Of a stretch of 64,000 bases of DNA, positions 7,180 to 16,499 are shown one piece after another. Below the pieces are notes generated by a model. The model was not told the DNA's origin. It did not search any database and was given only the letters and a program-made list of their open reading frames with translations. Position 1 is the first letter of the stretch, and every line of letters begins with the position of its first letter. Source of the stretch: Convivina praedatoris (GTDB taxonomy: Bacteria > Bacillota > Bacilli > Lactobacillales > Lactobacillaceae); assembly GCF_933208505.1 (NCBI RefSeq), contig NZ_CAKOEU010000001.1; one strand, 5' to 3'. The position numbers were made by a program, and so were the translations under genes.

Positions 7180-9714
7180 TTAACGAACCAAGGCCCGTAA
7201 AGTCATAACAACTTGATCAGCTTGTTGCTTTATTACAGCTGCTCGACTAGCAATAATATCAATGTCCATTTGAATTTCACGGCTCAAACCAGGCTGATTG
7301 ATTTTAGGTGTAAAGAAGGTCTTAAATTCAGTTAAACGTTCCTGTGTATGGAAAATACGACTAATCACCGTAACATAGCTGGAGAATTCCATATCACCAC
7401 CAAGGCGTTCTTCCAACCATGACCACTGGGTTTCCAACCAATTCCAAGCAGCGGACTGACCGGCTGAGTTAGCTAGAACACCAGCAAACCAACCACGCAA
7501 ATCTTGTGGCTTAATCACTGCTGCATTTTGGAAATTATCAACCAAACTTTGTAATTCTGAACTATCCCGACTGCTAGTTAAAGCTGTCCGCAAATCAGCC
7601 TTCAAGCTTGCATTAGCACTCTTTTGGTAAAGAGCCAAGAAGTCAGCAAAATTGCTAGTTCCTTGATTATTTTTAATTTCACTGACCAAGACGGCACTGC
7701 GGCTATCGGCTGGTAATTGCGCTACTTGACGATTAACTGCCTCAAATTGTGCATGTGCCTGAGCCAAAACAGCAGCATCCTCGCCGTAAACACCAGCTGC
7801 CAAAACAGTTGGCCGAATTAGCAAATCTTCGTTGCTGTCGGTATCTTTTTGTTGCCAACCCAAACGGGCAATTTGATTAGCGCTTAATTGCGCCACAAAC
7901 TCTTTCAAAAGCTGTTCTTCTTCGCTACCCGGCGTCACAAAGTCCTTAATTTGACTGACAATTCGATAAACCAAATCAATCACCAAACTCGAAGAACTGT
8001 CGGCTAGATTAGGCAATAGCCAAAGTAAGTCGGCATAGCCAGTCCGGCCACCCTCAGCGAGCAGTAAATTATCTTGCAAGAACTGCGCCTGAGTAATTGG
8101 GTCGAAATTCTCAAAGTCCTCTAGCAAATCGGCCAACAAACGCTCATCATATTGGATAACATAGTGGGCTGCATTGCCAACATTCAAACGGAAAACACCG
8201 TTCGTACGAGCCAAAATATCAGCATAACTACCCAAATCTAAATCAGCTGTATCCATCAACTTTGGTGCCTTAGGGTCAGTTGAATTAAGCGGAATTTGCC
8301 ACAAACGGTCAGTATCAGCCTGTTTACCAATATTAAACTGCTCTTGATGCAAGACAACATGACCCTCAACCAATTTTGCTGAGACAACTGGGTATCCTGG
8401 TTGTTCCAACCAAGTCTTCATGACTTCCCCAATATTTTGACCAGAGGCTTGGCCTAAGGCTTCCCACAAATCAGCACCACTGGCGTTACCATAGGCCATC
8501 TTGGCAAAATAGGCTTTCAATCCTTGACGCAGGGCATCATCCCCAATCAAAGACCGCATCATTACCAACAAACGGGCACCCTTGGCATAAACAATAGCTG
8601 GGTCAAAGAGGGCATCAATTTCTGCAGGATGGTTTACGGCTACGTGTACCGGTTGGACCCCATCTGTAGCATCACGCTTTAGGGCTGCCTGGACATCATT
8701 GGCGTTAAAGCTTTCCCAAATGTGCCAATTTGGCTCCAAGGCATCAATGGCGACGAATTCCATCATATTGGCAAAACTTTCGTTTAACCACAACTCATCC
8801 CACCACTTCATTGTTACTAGGTCGCCAAACCACTGGTGGGCCAATTCGTGGGCAATCACCGTGGCAACGACCTGCTTAACTGACAAGGCAGTATTAGCTG
8901 AATCAACTAATAGATAGGCTTCACGATAGGTAACAATTCCCCAGTTTTCCATCGCTCCAGCTGAAAAATCAGGCAAAGCGACCTGCCAAGAATGAGGCAA
9001 AGGATAAGGTGTTTGGTAATAATCTTCATAAAATTCAATCGAACGCTTGGCAATATCTAGGGCGAAATCCAAGTCAGCAATTGGGTGGGCCTTAGTACTA
9101 AAGACACCCACTTCGACACCGCTTTTAGTCTGAGTTTTCTTACTTTGTAAATCACCCAAAACAAAGGCCACCAAATACGTTGACATTTTAACTGTCTTTT
9201 GGAAGTAGTGAACGCCATCGGTTTCATGGTCTTCGGGCATGTTGGCAATCACTGTTTCACCAGGTTGCTCATCAAAACGAATGGCCGTACTAAAGGTAGC
9301 CTTAGCTTCCGGCTCATCAATGCTAGGAAAAGCTTGACGGGCAAAGTAAGTTTCAAATTGGGTCCCAACCAGCTGTTTACTTTCGCCATTCACTTCATAA
9401 TAAGAGGGATAAATCCCATTCATATTATCAGTTAATGGTGCTGAGTAAGTCACTTCGATGGTTACTTGACCGGCCTGAACAACATTAAAGAAAATAGCAT
9501 CTTGATCATTATCAACCTGAAAATCAACCACCTGGCCATCGACCTTTAATTCTTGGATTGTTAAATCATGCTGATGTAGGGCGATATCAGATTGCACCGC
9601 TGTTCCAGTAATCTTAGTTTGTCCCTTAATAATCTTGTTGGCTCGACTAATATCAAAATACAAATCATAATGCTCGGGTTTAAAAGTTTCATAAAAACGC
9701 TGAATCGCTGTCAT
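7180..9714 (-). CDS. pepN: Lysyl/alanyl aminopeptidase N (M1 family)
   Basis: An M1 zinc metallopeptidase that removes N-terminal residues from peptides in the cytosol, a core step of peptide use in lactic acid bacteria. The exopeptidase motif GAMEN lies at about residues 253-257, the zinc motif HELAH at 289-293 and the third zinc ligand in LNESFA (Glu312). The C-terminal ERAP1-like helical domain fills residues 500-844. The length of 844 matches lactobacillar PepN. It is transcribed alone, with a -10 box TATAAT on the minus strand at 9746-9751 and a terminator downstream. Confidence 0.96.
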   Translation of the reverse strand: MTAIQRFYETFKPEHYDLYFDISRANKIIKGQTKITGTAVQSDIALHQHDLTIQELKVDGQVVDFQVDNDQDAIFFNVVQAGQVTIEVTYSAPLTDNMNGIYPSYYEVNGESKQLVGTQFETYFARQAFPSIDEPEAKATFSTAIRFDEQPGETVIANMPEDHETDGVHYFQKTVKMSTYLVAFVLGDLQSKKTQTKSGVEVGVFSTKAHPIADLDFALDIAKRSIEFYEDYYQTPYPLPHSWQVALPDFSAGAMENWGIVTYREAYLLVDSANTALSVKQVVATVIAHELAHQWFGDLVTMKWWDELWLNESFANMMEFVAIDALEPNWHIWESFNANDVQAALKRDATDGVQPVHVAVNHPAEIDALFDPAIVYAKGARLLVMMRSLIGDDALRQGLKAYFAKMAYGNASGADLWEALGQASGQNIGEVMKTWLEQPGYPVVSAKLVEGHVVLHQEQFNIGKQADTDRLWQIPLNSTDPKAPKLMDTADLDLGSYADILARTNGVFRLNVGNAAHYVIQYDERLLADLLEDFENFDPITQAQFLQDNLLLAEGGRTGYADLLWLLPNLADSSSSLVIDLVYRIVSQIKDFVTPGSEEEQLLKEFVAQLSANQIARLGWQQKDTDSNEDLLIRPTVLAAGVYGEDAAVLAQAHAQFEAVNRQVAQLPADSRSAVLVSEIKNNQGTSNFADFLALYQKSANASLKADLRTALTSSRDSSELQSLVDNFQNAAVIKPQDLRGWFAGVLANSAGQSAAWNWLETQWSWLEERLGGDMEFSSYVTVISRIFHTQERLTEFKTFFTPKINQPGLSREIQMDIDIIASRAAVIKQQADQVVMTLRALVR

Positions 9715-9745
9715 ATTTTACCTACCTATCGTCTTAGTTACTTCA

Positions 9746-9751
9746 ATTATA
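9746..9751 (-). promoter_or_regulatory. -10 box of the pepN promoter
   Basis: Minus-strand TATAAT about 32 nt upstream of the pepN ATG; the matching -35 region (TTTTAA at 17 nt) is poor. Confidence 0.5.
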
Positions 9752-9805
9752 AACATATTCAGATTAAATTAAAATTATTTTCATAATTATGTACTAACTG
9801 CCTAT

Positions 9806-9834
9806 TTGTCAGGAACATCCAATCCCTCTATAAT
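9806..9834 (+). promoter_or_regulatory. Promoter of the Na+/H+ antiporter gene
   Basis: TTGTCA, 17-nt spacer, TATAAT on the plus strand, 55 bp before the start codon. Divergent from the pepN promoter. Confidence 0.75.
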
Positions 9835-9888
9835 AAGAGTTGCTAATTTCTTTAAAACAAATAAACAAATTGAGGAGCAATACTTTTC

Positions 9889-11973
9889 ATGACCAATCTT
9901 TATTTGATTGCCTTTATTTTGGTCGGTGTCATTACCGCCAATATCGTCAAACCCTTTTTTCCAAAAATTCCAGAGTCCTTTGTCCTAATTGCCATTGGTG
10001 CGCTTTTTTCTTTTATCCCGATTTTTAATGAGTTCACTCTGGAACCTGAATTCTTTATGTTACTAATCATTGCCCCACTGATGTTTATGGATGGTAAGGA
10101 GCAATCAATTCGGACCATTCGGACTAACTTTCGTTTAATCATTGAGCTTTCAGTGACCTTAGCCATTTTCACGGCGCTAATTGTCGGCATTTTGACTGAT
10201 CGACTCGAAGCTCACTGGTCCTTTCCCTTGTCAATTGCCTTAGCAGCCATCGTTGTCCCGACCGATGCCGTTGCCGTCAAATCAATTACGAGTGGCTTAT
10301 CCATGCCTAAAGGCGTTAATCGCGCTTTGAACTTGGAATCCCTCTTCAATGATGCGACTGGTTTGGTTATGTTAAACCTTGCTCTTTCTGTTTTACAACA
10401 GGGGCATTTTTCCCTAGTACATGGGATTAACCAATTCTTAATTGTCGCTGGTGGTGGGGTCTTAGTTGGTATCTTAGCTTCATTCATCATCATTAAAATC
10501 CGAACCTACTTGACCACCCATGCCGTTAATGCAGCCGCCACCATCATCCCGATTAGCATCTTGACGCCTTTTGCTATTTACCTCTTAGCTGAGCACTGGG
10601 GGGTTTCTGGTATTTTAGCCGTAGTAGCCAGTGGAATTGTCCACAATTGGGACAGTAGCCGTTTACGTCTAAACTCGACCGAAGTACAACTAACAACAAG
10701 TACTATTTGGAAAACTTTAACCACGATTTTAAACGAAGTCGTCTTCTTACTGTTAGGCCTATCTTTACCTGCTGTCATTAATGAAATGATTCAAATTGGT
10801 TTTGACTACAGCTTTGAATTAATTGGCCTAAGTCTGGCCATCTACACAGTCATGTTTATCGGTCGTTTTGTTTGGGTCCGGGTTGAAAAAAGCCAACGAC
10901 TCCAACCTTTCTTTGGCCATCAAGATCAACCGGAGCGCTTTAAAAGTGCCCGCTTGTTTGGAATTAGTGGCGTACATGGCACGATTACCTTAGCGATGGC
11001 CTTCTCTCTACCAACTACGATTAATGGCCAGCCTTTCCCCTTTCGAACCGAATTAATCATCATTGCTACCTTACTAATTTTAATTAGTATGCTAGTTGCT
11101 TCTTTAATGCTTCCTCGCCTATTACCACGAGAACAAACCGACTATACACCAGAAGAAATCAATCAAATTCGGGACCAAATGATTGACTATGCCATGCTAC
11201 GTAGTCAGGAACAAATTAGTGATCGTGATATACGCGAAGCTATTTCGGCCCAGCTTAACTCCCAAAAAACTAACCTTCGCAATTTCGATCAAGTCCGCTA
11301 TTCAGAAGAATATCTAAACGAATTAAATGAGATTGCCGACTTCGTCAGTGCTTATACTCACGGGGATTATGTCAATGCCACTTATAGTGATGATGTCATT
11401 GATATGTACAACAAGATTTTACAAAAAACTTTGTTAAACCCCAATCGTCGTCGCCATCCAATTCGCTCTTTGGAACACCAATTCCGACGAGTTTTTCATG
11501 AAATGCGCTTTCATATTAGTACAGGAACAATCACAAAAAAACAACGCAAATCCTTTTATAAAAAGCGTTTAAATACCGACAAAAAATTTGCTGAAAAAGT
11601 TAAAACTTGGAAAGCAAATCAAGAAGTCCTCTTACAGTTAAACAACGATGTTATGCAGGCCGTCGATACTCATTTAGATGACATTCTAAGAGAAAATCTA
11701 CAAAGTAAGACCAACAGTAATGAGCTTTATCTAGCTCGGAAAACCATGGATCGCTTCTTTACCATGATTCAGCACGATTTCCATCAAAAGCAAATCAACA
11801 TCAACAGTGACACTTTTGTCCAAGTTTTCCGCTATGAATATGATTATGTACAAAAGGGCGTTCAGGATGAATCAATTAAACCAGCGATTGCTAATATTTT
11901 ATTCAATGAAATCAACCAAGCCCAGGCTTTGCAATTAATGAAAAATAAGGAAGAAACTTTAGCCATTGAATAA
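9889..11973 (+). CDS. Na+/H+ antiporter, CPA1/NhaP type
   Basis: A 694-residue cation/proton antiporter. The first roughly 400 residues form 11-12 hydrophobic segments with the CPA1 signature (PTDAVAVKSI near residue 125 and ESLFNDATGLV near 155, holding the N-D pair that binds the ion). The remaining 290 residues are a hydrophilic, probably cytoplasmic, regulatory tail. Likely role is pH and Na+ homeostasis. The ATG follows TGAGGAGC at good spacing. It is a single-gene unit between its own promoter and a bidirectional terminator. Confidence 0.9.
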   Translation: MTNLYLIAFILVGVITANIVKPFFPKIPESFVLIAIGALFSFIPIFNEFTLEPEFFMLLIIAPLMFMDGKEQSIRTIRTNFRLIIELSVTLAIFTALIVGILTDRLEAHWSFPLSIALAAIVVPTDAVAVKSITSGLSMPKGVNRALNLESLFNDATGLVMLNLALSVLQQGHFSLVHGINQFLIVAGGGVLVGILASFIIIKIRTYLTTHAVNAAATIIPISILTPFAIYLLAEHWGVSGILAVVASGIVHNWDSSRLRLNSTEVQLTTSTIWKTLTTILNEVVFLLLGLSLPAVINEMIQIGFDYSFELIGLSLAIYTVMFIGRFVWVRVEKSQRLQPFFGHQDQPERFKSARLFGISGVHGTITLAMAFSLPTTINGQPFPFRTELIIIATLLILISMLVASLMLPRLLPREQTDYTPEEINQIRDQMIDYAMLRSQEQISDRDIREAISAQLNSQKTNLRNFDQVRYSEEYLNELNEIADFVSAYTHGDYVNATYSDDVIDMYNKILQKTLLNPNRRRHPIRSLEHQFRRVFHEMRFHISTGTITKKQRKSFYKKRLNTDKKFAEKVKTWKANQEVLLQLNNDVMQAVDTHLDDILRENLQSKTNSNELYLARKTMDRFFTMIQHDFHQKQININSDTFVQVFRYEYDYVQKGVQDESIKPAIANILFNEINQAQALQLMKNKEETLAIE

Positions 11974-11976
11974 AGT

Positions 11977-12014
11977 TAAAAGGCCATTCGACTTGATTGT
12001 CGAATGGCCTTTTA
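11977..12014. terminator. Bidirectional terminator between the antiporter gene and the YktB-like gene
   Basis: Perfect 15-bp stem AAAAGGCCATTCGAC / GTCGAATGGCCTTTT with a 6-nt loop and T-runs on both sides, shared by the two convergent genes. Confidence 0.92.
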
Positions 12015-12015
12015 A

Positions 12016-12609
12016 TTAACGTAATTTTTGATATAAGGGCAATAAGGTTTTTAAAGCTGCTAACAAATCAGCTTCTAACTGCGCGTTTCCCAAACGGACA
12101 TCTCCCTGATTAATCTTAATGCCAATCAAGATTTCACTAGCCTTGACCTGCTGGTAACGCTCAACTAGCTTCTCATATGCTGCCAAGGGCTGGTTTTCAT
12201 TGACCATGTGATTTTGACTTAAAACAAAATCATCAGAAAGTTGCGCCACTAAATCGGTAATTTCTCTTAACTTAGGCGCAATTGTAGCCAACTGATCAGG
12301 TTTCATGTTTTCTTCCACCGCTAAGTATAAGTACAAGTTATCAGCCCACATTCCCAGCTCAAAATGGGGCATCATTTTATACCCACGTTTATTAGGGGCA
12401 AAAGCCACCCAGGTATTATCTGGGGCATTGGTTTTACGCATCCGATGTTTTGCAACATGGGCATACCATTCTTGCCCATCAGCCTTTAAAATTGGCAAAG
12501 CCTTGGTGGCAAACGCTTCAAACTTTGGATCGATGATGGTCCGGATTTTTTCCATCCGCCCCTCTAAATCTGGTGCCAAGAATACATCAAAATCACTATT
12601 CGTAAACAT
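12016..12609 (-). CDS. UPF0637 (DUF1054) protein, YktB-like
   Basis: A 197-residue soluble protein of the UPF0637/DUF1054 family, recognised from the conserved NDTW-VAFAPNKRGYKMMPHF region and HVAKHRMRKTNAP. The family has a known fold but no established function. It lies 3 bp after the BrkB-like gene and its ribosome binding site (GAGGGGT) is within the end of that gene, so the two form one transcription unit. Confidence 0.85.
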   Translation of the reverse strand: MFTNSDFDVFLAPDLEGRMEKIRTIIDPKFEAFATKALPILKADGQEWYAHVAKHRMRKTNAPDNTWVAFAPNKRGYKMMPHFELGMWADNLYLYLAVEENMKPDQLATIAPKLREITDLVAQLSDDFVLSQNHMVNENQPLAAYEKLVERYQQVKASEILIGIKINQGDVRLGNAQLEADLLAALKTLLPLYQKLR

Positions 12610-12611
12610 TC

Positions 12612-13466
12612 TTACCCCTCTTCTATCTCTTTATTATCAAATGATGATAGCCACATAATCAGAACATAACCTAAGACTAAAATAGTAGCAATTAAATTCA
12701 GCCAAATCAAAAATACCACAATCGAACTAATCGATTCATAGAAACCATAGCGGCCAACTTGTAAATTAGCGTACCAAGAGAAAAATCGATTTGATAAATT
12801 CAAGAAAAATAGCTCTACTACCGAACCAAAGGCCACATACCGCCAACGAGGGCGGGCTTCTCTAGTCGGTAAAAAGAAATTCAACATTGTTAAAACAAAC
12901 CAAATACCAAAGATTAAGGCCCAATGGGTTTGATGATTTAAAAAACCGGTCCAGGGACTAATCGGCAAACTATGGACAACAATTGTTAAAATATTAACCG
13001 CAAAAATTAAGGAGACAAACGATATTAAGGCCAAAAACAGCCAAATAAAGGACCAGGCTCGCGTTAAGATGTTACTTCCCTTATCTTCTACCCCAGCAAT
13101 ATTATTAAAAGTCCGGCGTAGAACGGCCACCACTTGGGAAACCGACCAAATAATAAATACAACTGAAAAAGACAAATAAGACTTACTCTTAGTAGTCATA
13201 ACTGATTCCAAAACCGGATGAATAATCTGATCAATACTATCAGGGAGAATTCGGCTCAAAATGTGCATCACCGCTTCCGAATCAGCATTAATTAAAGATA
13301 AAATGACCACGAGCGCAATCATAATTGGAAAAATAGTCAAAAGTGAATAATAAGCAAAAGTTGGACCAACTAAGCCGACTTCGGAGCGTGAAAAATATTC
13401 CACCAACAAACCTAGGTTAAAGCGTTGATCCAGCTTTTTCCAAAAAAATACCAATTTTTTATTCAT
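12612..13466 (-). CDS. YihY/BrkB family integral membrane protein
   Basis: A polytopic membrane protein with about six transmembrane segments and the YihY signature (FAYYSLLTIFPIMIALV, IIWSVSQVVAVLRRTFN, SISSIVVFLIWLNLIATILVLG). The family was once called RNase BN but is now regarded as membrane proteins of uncertain role. I choose the ATG of MNKKLVFFWKKL over an ATG 36 bp upstream that has no ribosome binding site; the chosen one has only a weak one. It is co-transcribed with the YktB-like gene. Confidence 0.85.
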   Translation of the reverse strand: MNKKLVFFWKKLDQRFNLGLLVEYFSRSEVGLVGPTFAYYSLLTIFPIMIALVVILSLINADSEAVMHILSRILPDSIDQIIHPVLESVMTTKSKSYLSFSVVFIIWSVSQVVAVLRRTFNNIAGVEDKGSNILTRAWSFIWLFLALISFVSLIFAVNILTIVVHSLPISPWTGFLNHQTHWALIFGIWFVLTMLNFFLPTREARPRWRYVAFGSVVELFFLNLSNRFFSWYANLQVGRYGFYESISSIVVFLIWLNLIATILVLGYVLIMWLSSFDNKEIEEG

Positions 13467-13528
13467 AATATCTCTATTATGCCAAAAAATCGGTATCCGC
13501 ATTCATTTATTTATGTCCAATGGAAAAA

Positions 13529-14890
13529 TCAAACACTAGGTGTCTCACCCAAAGCTACTTGAGCAGCTAAGTTGACCAATGACCATTGACGGTCAAATCC
13601 AGGTTGGAAGAAAAAGTCAGCTTCAGCTAAATCTTCCAAAGTCATGTGGGCTTTAATGGCCAAAGCAATGGTATTAGCGTGGGCCGTTACATCTGCTTCA
13701 GAAAGGAATTGACCGCCCATAATAATGTGGCTTTCAGGATTAAAAGTCAACTTTACCGTAACTGCAGGATTACCATCCTTAACAAACTTTGGACGTAGAG
13801 TTGCTTCATAAACGCTAGTAGCAACATTCAAATTAAGCATAGCCGCATTATGAGCATTAACACCAGTAGTAGCCAACTTGTACTCAAAGACAGTCAAGGC
13901 TGAAGATCCATTAACACCAGGAAATGCCCGGCTGGGCTGTTCCATAGTGATGTTTTCTACTAAGTAACGAGCCTCGCGACGAGCAGTTGAAGCCAAAGCG
14001 ATTGGGGCGGGTTGACCGGCTGGCGTAAAGAGTGGCAAGATTGCATCTCCAATAGCAAAAACATCTTTAGCTGAAGTACGCAAGTAAGAATCAGTCTTGA
14101 TGAAACCACGCTTATCCAAAGCTACCGTGTTTTCCAACCACTTGGTATTAGGCTTAACCCCAGCGGCAACGATTACTAAGTCAGCTGGAATTGCTTGTCC
14201 ATCATCACTCTTGACTGATGATACTTGTCCTTGACCTTCAAAAGCTTGTACTGAGTGACCTAGCTTTAAGTCAACACCGTGCTTAATTAAAGTAGCAGTA
14301 ACTTTATCTGCCAATTCATCATCAAGGTAGTTACCCAAAGGACGGTTAATCATATCGATAATCGTAACCTTCTTACCTGCCTTGTTAAAAACTTCAGCGG
14401 CTTCGACCCCGATGTAACCAGCACCGACAACAACAACGTTCTTTACTTGTTCATCATGAGCTTTGGCATAAATCTTTGTTGCCCAGTCACGACCACGCAT
14501 CAAGTAAACATTGTTCAAATCTGATCCAGCAACTGGCAAAGTAGCTGGGGTTACTCCTGATGAAAGGATTAGCTTGTCATAGCAGTCTTCCTTAACCTCA
14601 CCCGTTGTTGTATCTTTCACAGTTACTTTGTGAGCATTTACATCAATAGCAGTCACCTTATGATTAGTCAAAACCTTGCCGCCCAAGCTTTCTACTTGCT
14701 CAGGACTAAAGTTACGAACCTCATCACGATCAGTTACCTGATCCTCTAAGTATAACTGCATACCACAGGACATGAAGGAGATAAAATCACCTTCTTCATA
14801 AACCGTAACATCATTACCTTCATAACGGCTCAAGAGCTCAACTGCTGACTCATGACCCCCATGTGACGCACCAACGATGACAACTTTCAT
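13529..14890 (-). CDS. npr: NADH peroxidase / NADH oxidase family flavoprotein
   Basis: FAD and NAD(P)-binding pyridine nucleotide-disulfide oxidoreductase of the Npr/Nox group, which reduces H2O2 (or O2) to water with NADH. The redox-active cysteine is Cys42 in SFMSCGMQLYLED, with His10 in GASHGGHE; Npr-type enzymes have this His, and the long similarity to the enterococcal peroxidase as I recall it makes peroxidase more likely than oxidase. The second dinucleotide fold is VVVGAGYIGVEAAE and the FAD motif is DVFAIGDA. The start is the ATG preceded by TGGAGGATT. It is a single gene next to the PerR/VIT region, consistent with oxidative-stress defence. The start gives 453 residues. Confidence 0.85.
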   Translation of the reverse strand: MKVVIVGASHGGHESAVELLSRYEGNDVTVYEEGDFISFMSCGMQLYLEDQVTDRDEVRNFSPEQVESLGGKVLTNHKVTAIDVNAHKVTVKDTTTGEVKEDCYDKLILSSGVTPATLPVAGSDLNNVYLMRGRDWATKIYAKAHDEQVKNVVVVGAGYIGVEAAEVFNKAGKKVTIIDMINRPLGNYLDDELADKVTATLIKHGVDLKLGHSVQAFEGQGQVSSVKSDDGQAIPADLVIVAAGVKPNTKWLENTVALDKRGFIKTDSYLRTSAKDVFAIGDAILPLFTPAGQPAPIALASTARREARYLVENITMEQPSRAFPGVNGSSALTVFEYKLATTGVNAHNAAMLNLNVATSVYEATLRPKFVKDGNPAVTVKLTFNPESHIIMGGQFLSEADVTAHANTIALAIKAHMTLEDLAEADFFFQPGFDRQWSLVNLAAQVALGETPSV

Positions 14891-14988
14891 TGTAAATCCT
14901 CCATTCTTATTTATAAAGTTCACAAATTCAGTATAATTTATTCACTTGAGAATTGCACGCATTTTTATAAAATTTGAAATATACCAAA

Positions 14989-15684
14989 TTAGAATAACTT
15001 ACCAATCCCAAAATGAATTACGATTGTAATCAAACCAATAATGATATTTCGGACGATAGCTCGCACAACCATTCCATTGGAAAGTTTAGCACTCATCAAT
15101 CCAGTAATCGCCACGGCAATCACCGTAGCTAAAATGGTAGCTGGGAATTGATAGGCTATTGGGGTAATAACTAGCGCTAAGAGAGGCAAACTCCCACCCA
15201 AAGCAGCACTAAACAATGATGCCCAAGCCGCCTGCCAAGGGTTCATGTAGTGACCCAAAGTCATATCATATTTAATACTCAAAATTGATTCCAAAGGTTT
15301 TTTGGTCATCAACTCCTTAGCAATCGCTTGTGAAGTACTGTGGGTAACCCCACGTTCAACATAGTGATTAACAATGACATCAAATTGTTTTTGAAAATCA
15401 GTCTTTAACAATTCTTGTTCTTTAACTACGACGACCTTTTCACTATCAGACTGGGCCGAGACCGAGGCATATTCCCCAGAAGCCATCGACAAGGCACAAG
15501 CTAATAAATCTGCCAAAGCCGCAATCATAATAGTAAAGCGGTTCGTGGTTGCAGCGGCCACCGAGAACACTACCCCAACCACAGTTAAAATACCATCATT
15601 AGAACCTAAGACACCTGCTCGAATCGCATTCAACCGCTCATCAATGCTCATAGGATCTTTATTTTTCTTATTCTTTTTAAACAT
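14989..15684 (-). CDS. VIT1/CCC1 family metal transporter (second copy)
   Basis: A 231-residue membrane protein of the VIT1 family, which transports Fe2+ or Mn2+. It has the N-terminal GVLGSNDGILTVVG segment, MASGEYASVSAQSDSE at the end of TM2, a hydrophilic metal-binding middle and three more C-terminal membrane segments. It starts 12 bp after its paralogue (VIT copy 1) with GGGAGGG, so the pair is one operon and both products may form a heterodimer. The operon diverges from a PerR-like regulator and has a palindromic operator in its promoter. Confidence 0.88.
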   Translation of the reverse strand: MFKKNKKNKDPMSIDERLNAIRAGVLGSNDGILTVVGVVFSVAAATTNRFTIMIAALADLLACALSMASGEYASVSAQSDSEKVVVVKEQELLKTDFQKQFDVIVNHYVERGVTHSTSQAIAKELMTKKPLESILSIKYDMTLGHYMNPWQAAWASLFSAALGGSLPLLALVITPIAYQFPATILATVIAVAITGLMSAKLSNGMVVRAIVRNIIIGLITIVIHFGIGKLF

Positions 15685-15696
15685 TTTGTCCCTCCC

Positions 15697-16374
15697 TTAA
15701 CGGAATAGCGAACCGATGGCAAAGGTTACAATCATGGTGAAGATTCCAGCCACAATATTACGGATAGCAGCATGCTTACGATTGGCACCATTTAGAGAAG
15801 CTGCCGAGTAACCTGTCAAAGCCAGAGCAAATAAAACGGCTAAAAAGGTCACAATCTCACGATAAGTGGTTGGTGTTAACCACATGGCTAGCATTGGCAA
15901 GGTCGCGCCCAAAGGAAAGGAAATAAAGGAAGCTAAAGCGGCACTTCCAGCATTCAATACACTGTTTGGTGAAAAACCATACCGCTCACGAACTGTTGTT
16001 ACTAAGGCGTCCTTATCCATCATTTCCTTAGTTGCCTGTTGAGCTAATTCCTTAGAAATACCGATTTCTTGGTATTTCTTTTCCACAAAATCAAATTCTT
16101 TTTGATAATCAGTGGCCAAGGCTGCAGTTTGAATCTTTGTCACTTTGGCTTGCGCATCGTGCTGGGAACTGACCGAAACGTACTCTCCCATCGCCATGGA
16201 AACCATCCCCGCTAAGGTACCTGCAAAACCGGCCAGCAGGATAGTGCCCACATTGGTAGTGGCTCCAGCCACCCCTAAAATAATCCCTGAGATAGATAAA
16301 ATTCCATCATTACCGCCCATAACGCCGGCACGAATGACATTATTTCGCTCCATCAAATTATTGTCTTTTGCCAT
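15697..16374 (-). CDS. VIT1/CCC1 family metal transporter (first copy)
   Basis: Homologous to the following gene: GVMGGNDGILSISGI near the start, MAMGEYVSVSSQHDAQ after TM2, a charged central region and three C-terminal membrane segments. The start is taken at MAKDNNLMERNN because AGGAG is seven bases upstream of this ATG but only one base from an ATG two codons earlier. Promoter TTGACC-17-TATAAC with a 15-bp palindrome at the start region suggests repression by the adjacent Fur-family protein. Likely role is efflux or sequestration of Mn2+/Fe2+. Confidence 0.88.
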   Translation of the reverse strand: MAKDNNLMERNNVIRAGVMGGNDGILSISGIILGVAGATTNVGTILLAGFAGTLAGMVSMAMGEYVSVSSQHDAQAKVTKIQTAALATDYQKEFDFVEKKYQEIGISKELAQQATKEMMDKDALVTTVRERYGFSPNSVLNAGSAALASFISFPLGATLPMLAMWLTPTTYREIVTFLAVLFALALTGYSAASLNGANRKHAAIRNIVAGIFTMIVTFAIGSLFR

Positions 16375-16386
16375 ATGCATCTCCTG

Positions 16387-16401
16387 TTAGAATGATTCTA
16401 A
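16387..16401. promoter_or_regulatory. PerR/Fur-type operator at the VIT promoter
   Basis: Perfect 7-1-7 palindrome TTAGAATGATTCTAA, close to the PerR box consensus TTATAATNATTATAA. It lies just downstream of the -10 box (TATAAC, 16406-16411) of the VIT operon promoter whose -35 is TTGACC (16429-16434), where bound repressor would block transcription. Confidence 0.8.
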
Positions 16402-16405
16402 ATAA

Positions 16406-16434
16406 GTTATACCAAGAATTAGAACTTTGGTCAA
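16406..16434 (-). promoter_or_regulatory. Promoter of the VIT transporter operon
   Basis: Minus-strand TTGACC, 17-nt spacer, TATAAC. A half operator (TTCTAATTC) is in the spacer and a full operator lies at the start site. Confidence 0.72.
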
Positions 16435-16439
16435 GTTGT

Positions 16440-16468
16440 TTGGAATAATTCTAATTAAATGCTATACT
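16440..16468 (+). promoter_or_regulatory. Promoter and operator of the PerR-like gene
   Basis: Plus-strand TTGGAA, 17-nt spacer, TATACT. The -35 box overlaps a 15-bp imperfect palindrome TTGGAATAATTCTAA (16440-16454) of the same type as the VIT operator, which points to autoregulation. Confidence 0.7.
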
Positions 16469-16499
16469 TCTATTACTTATATCATTAGGAGGATTTTAC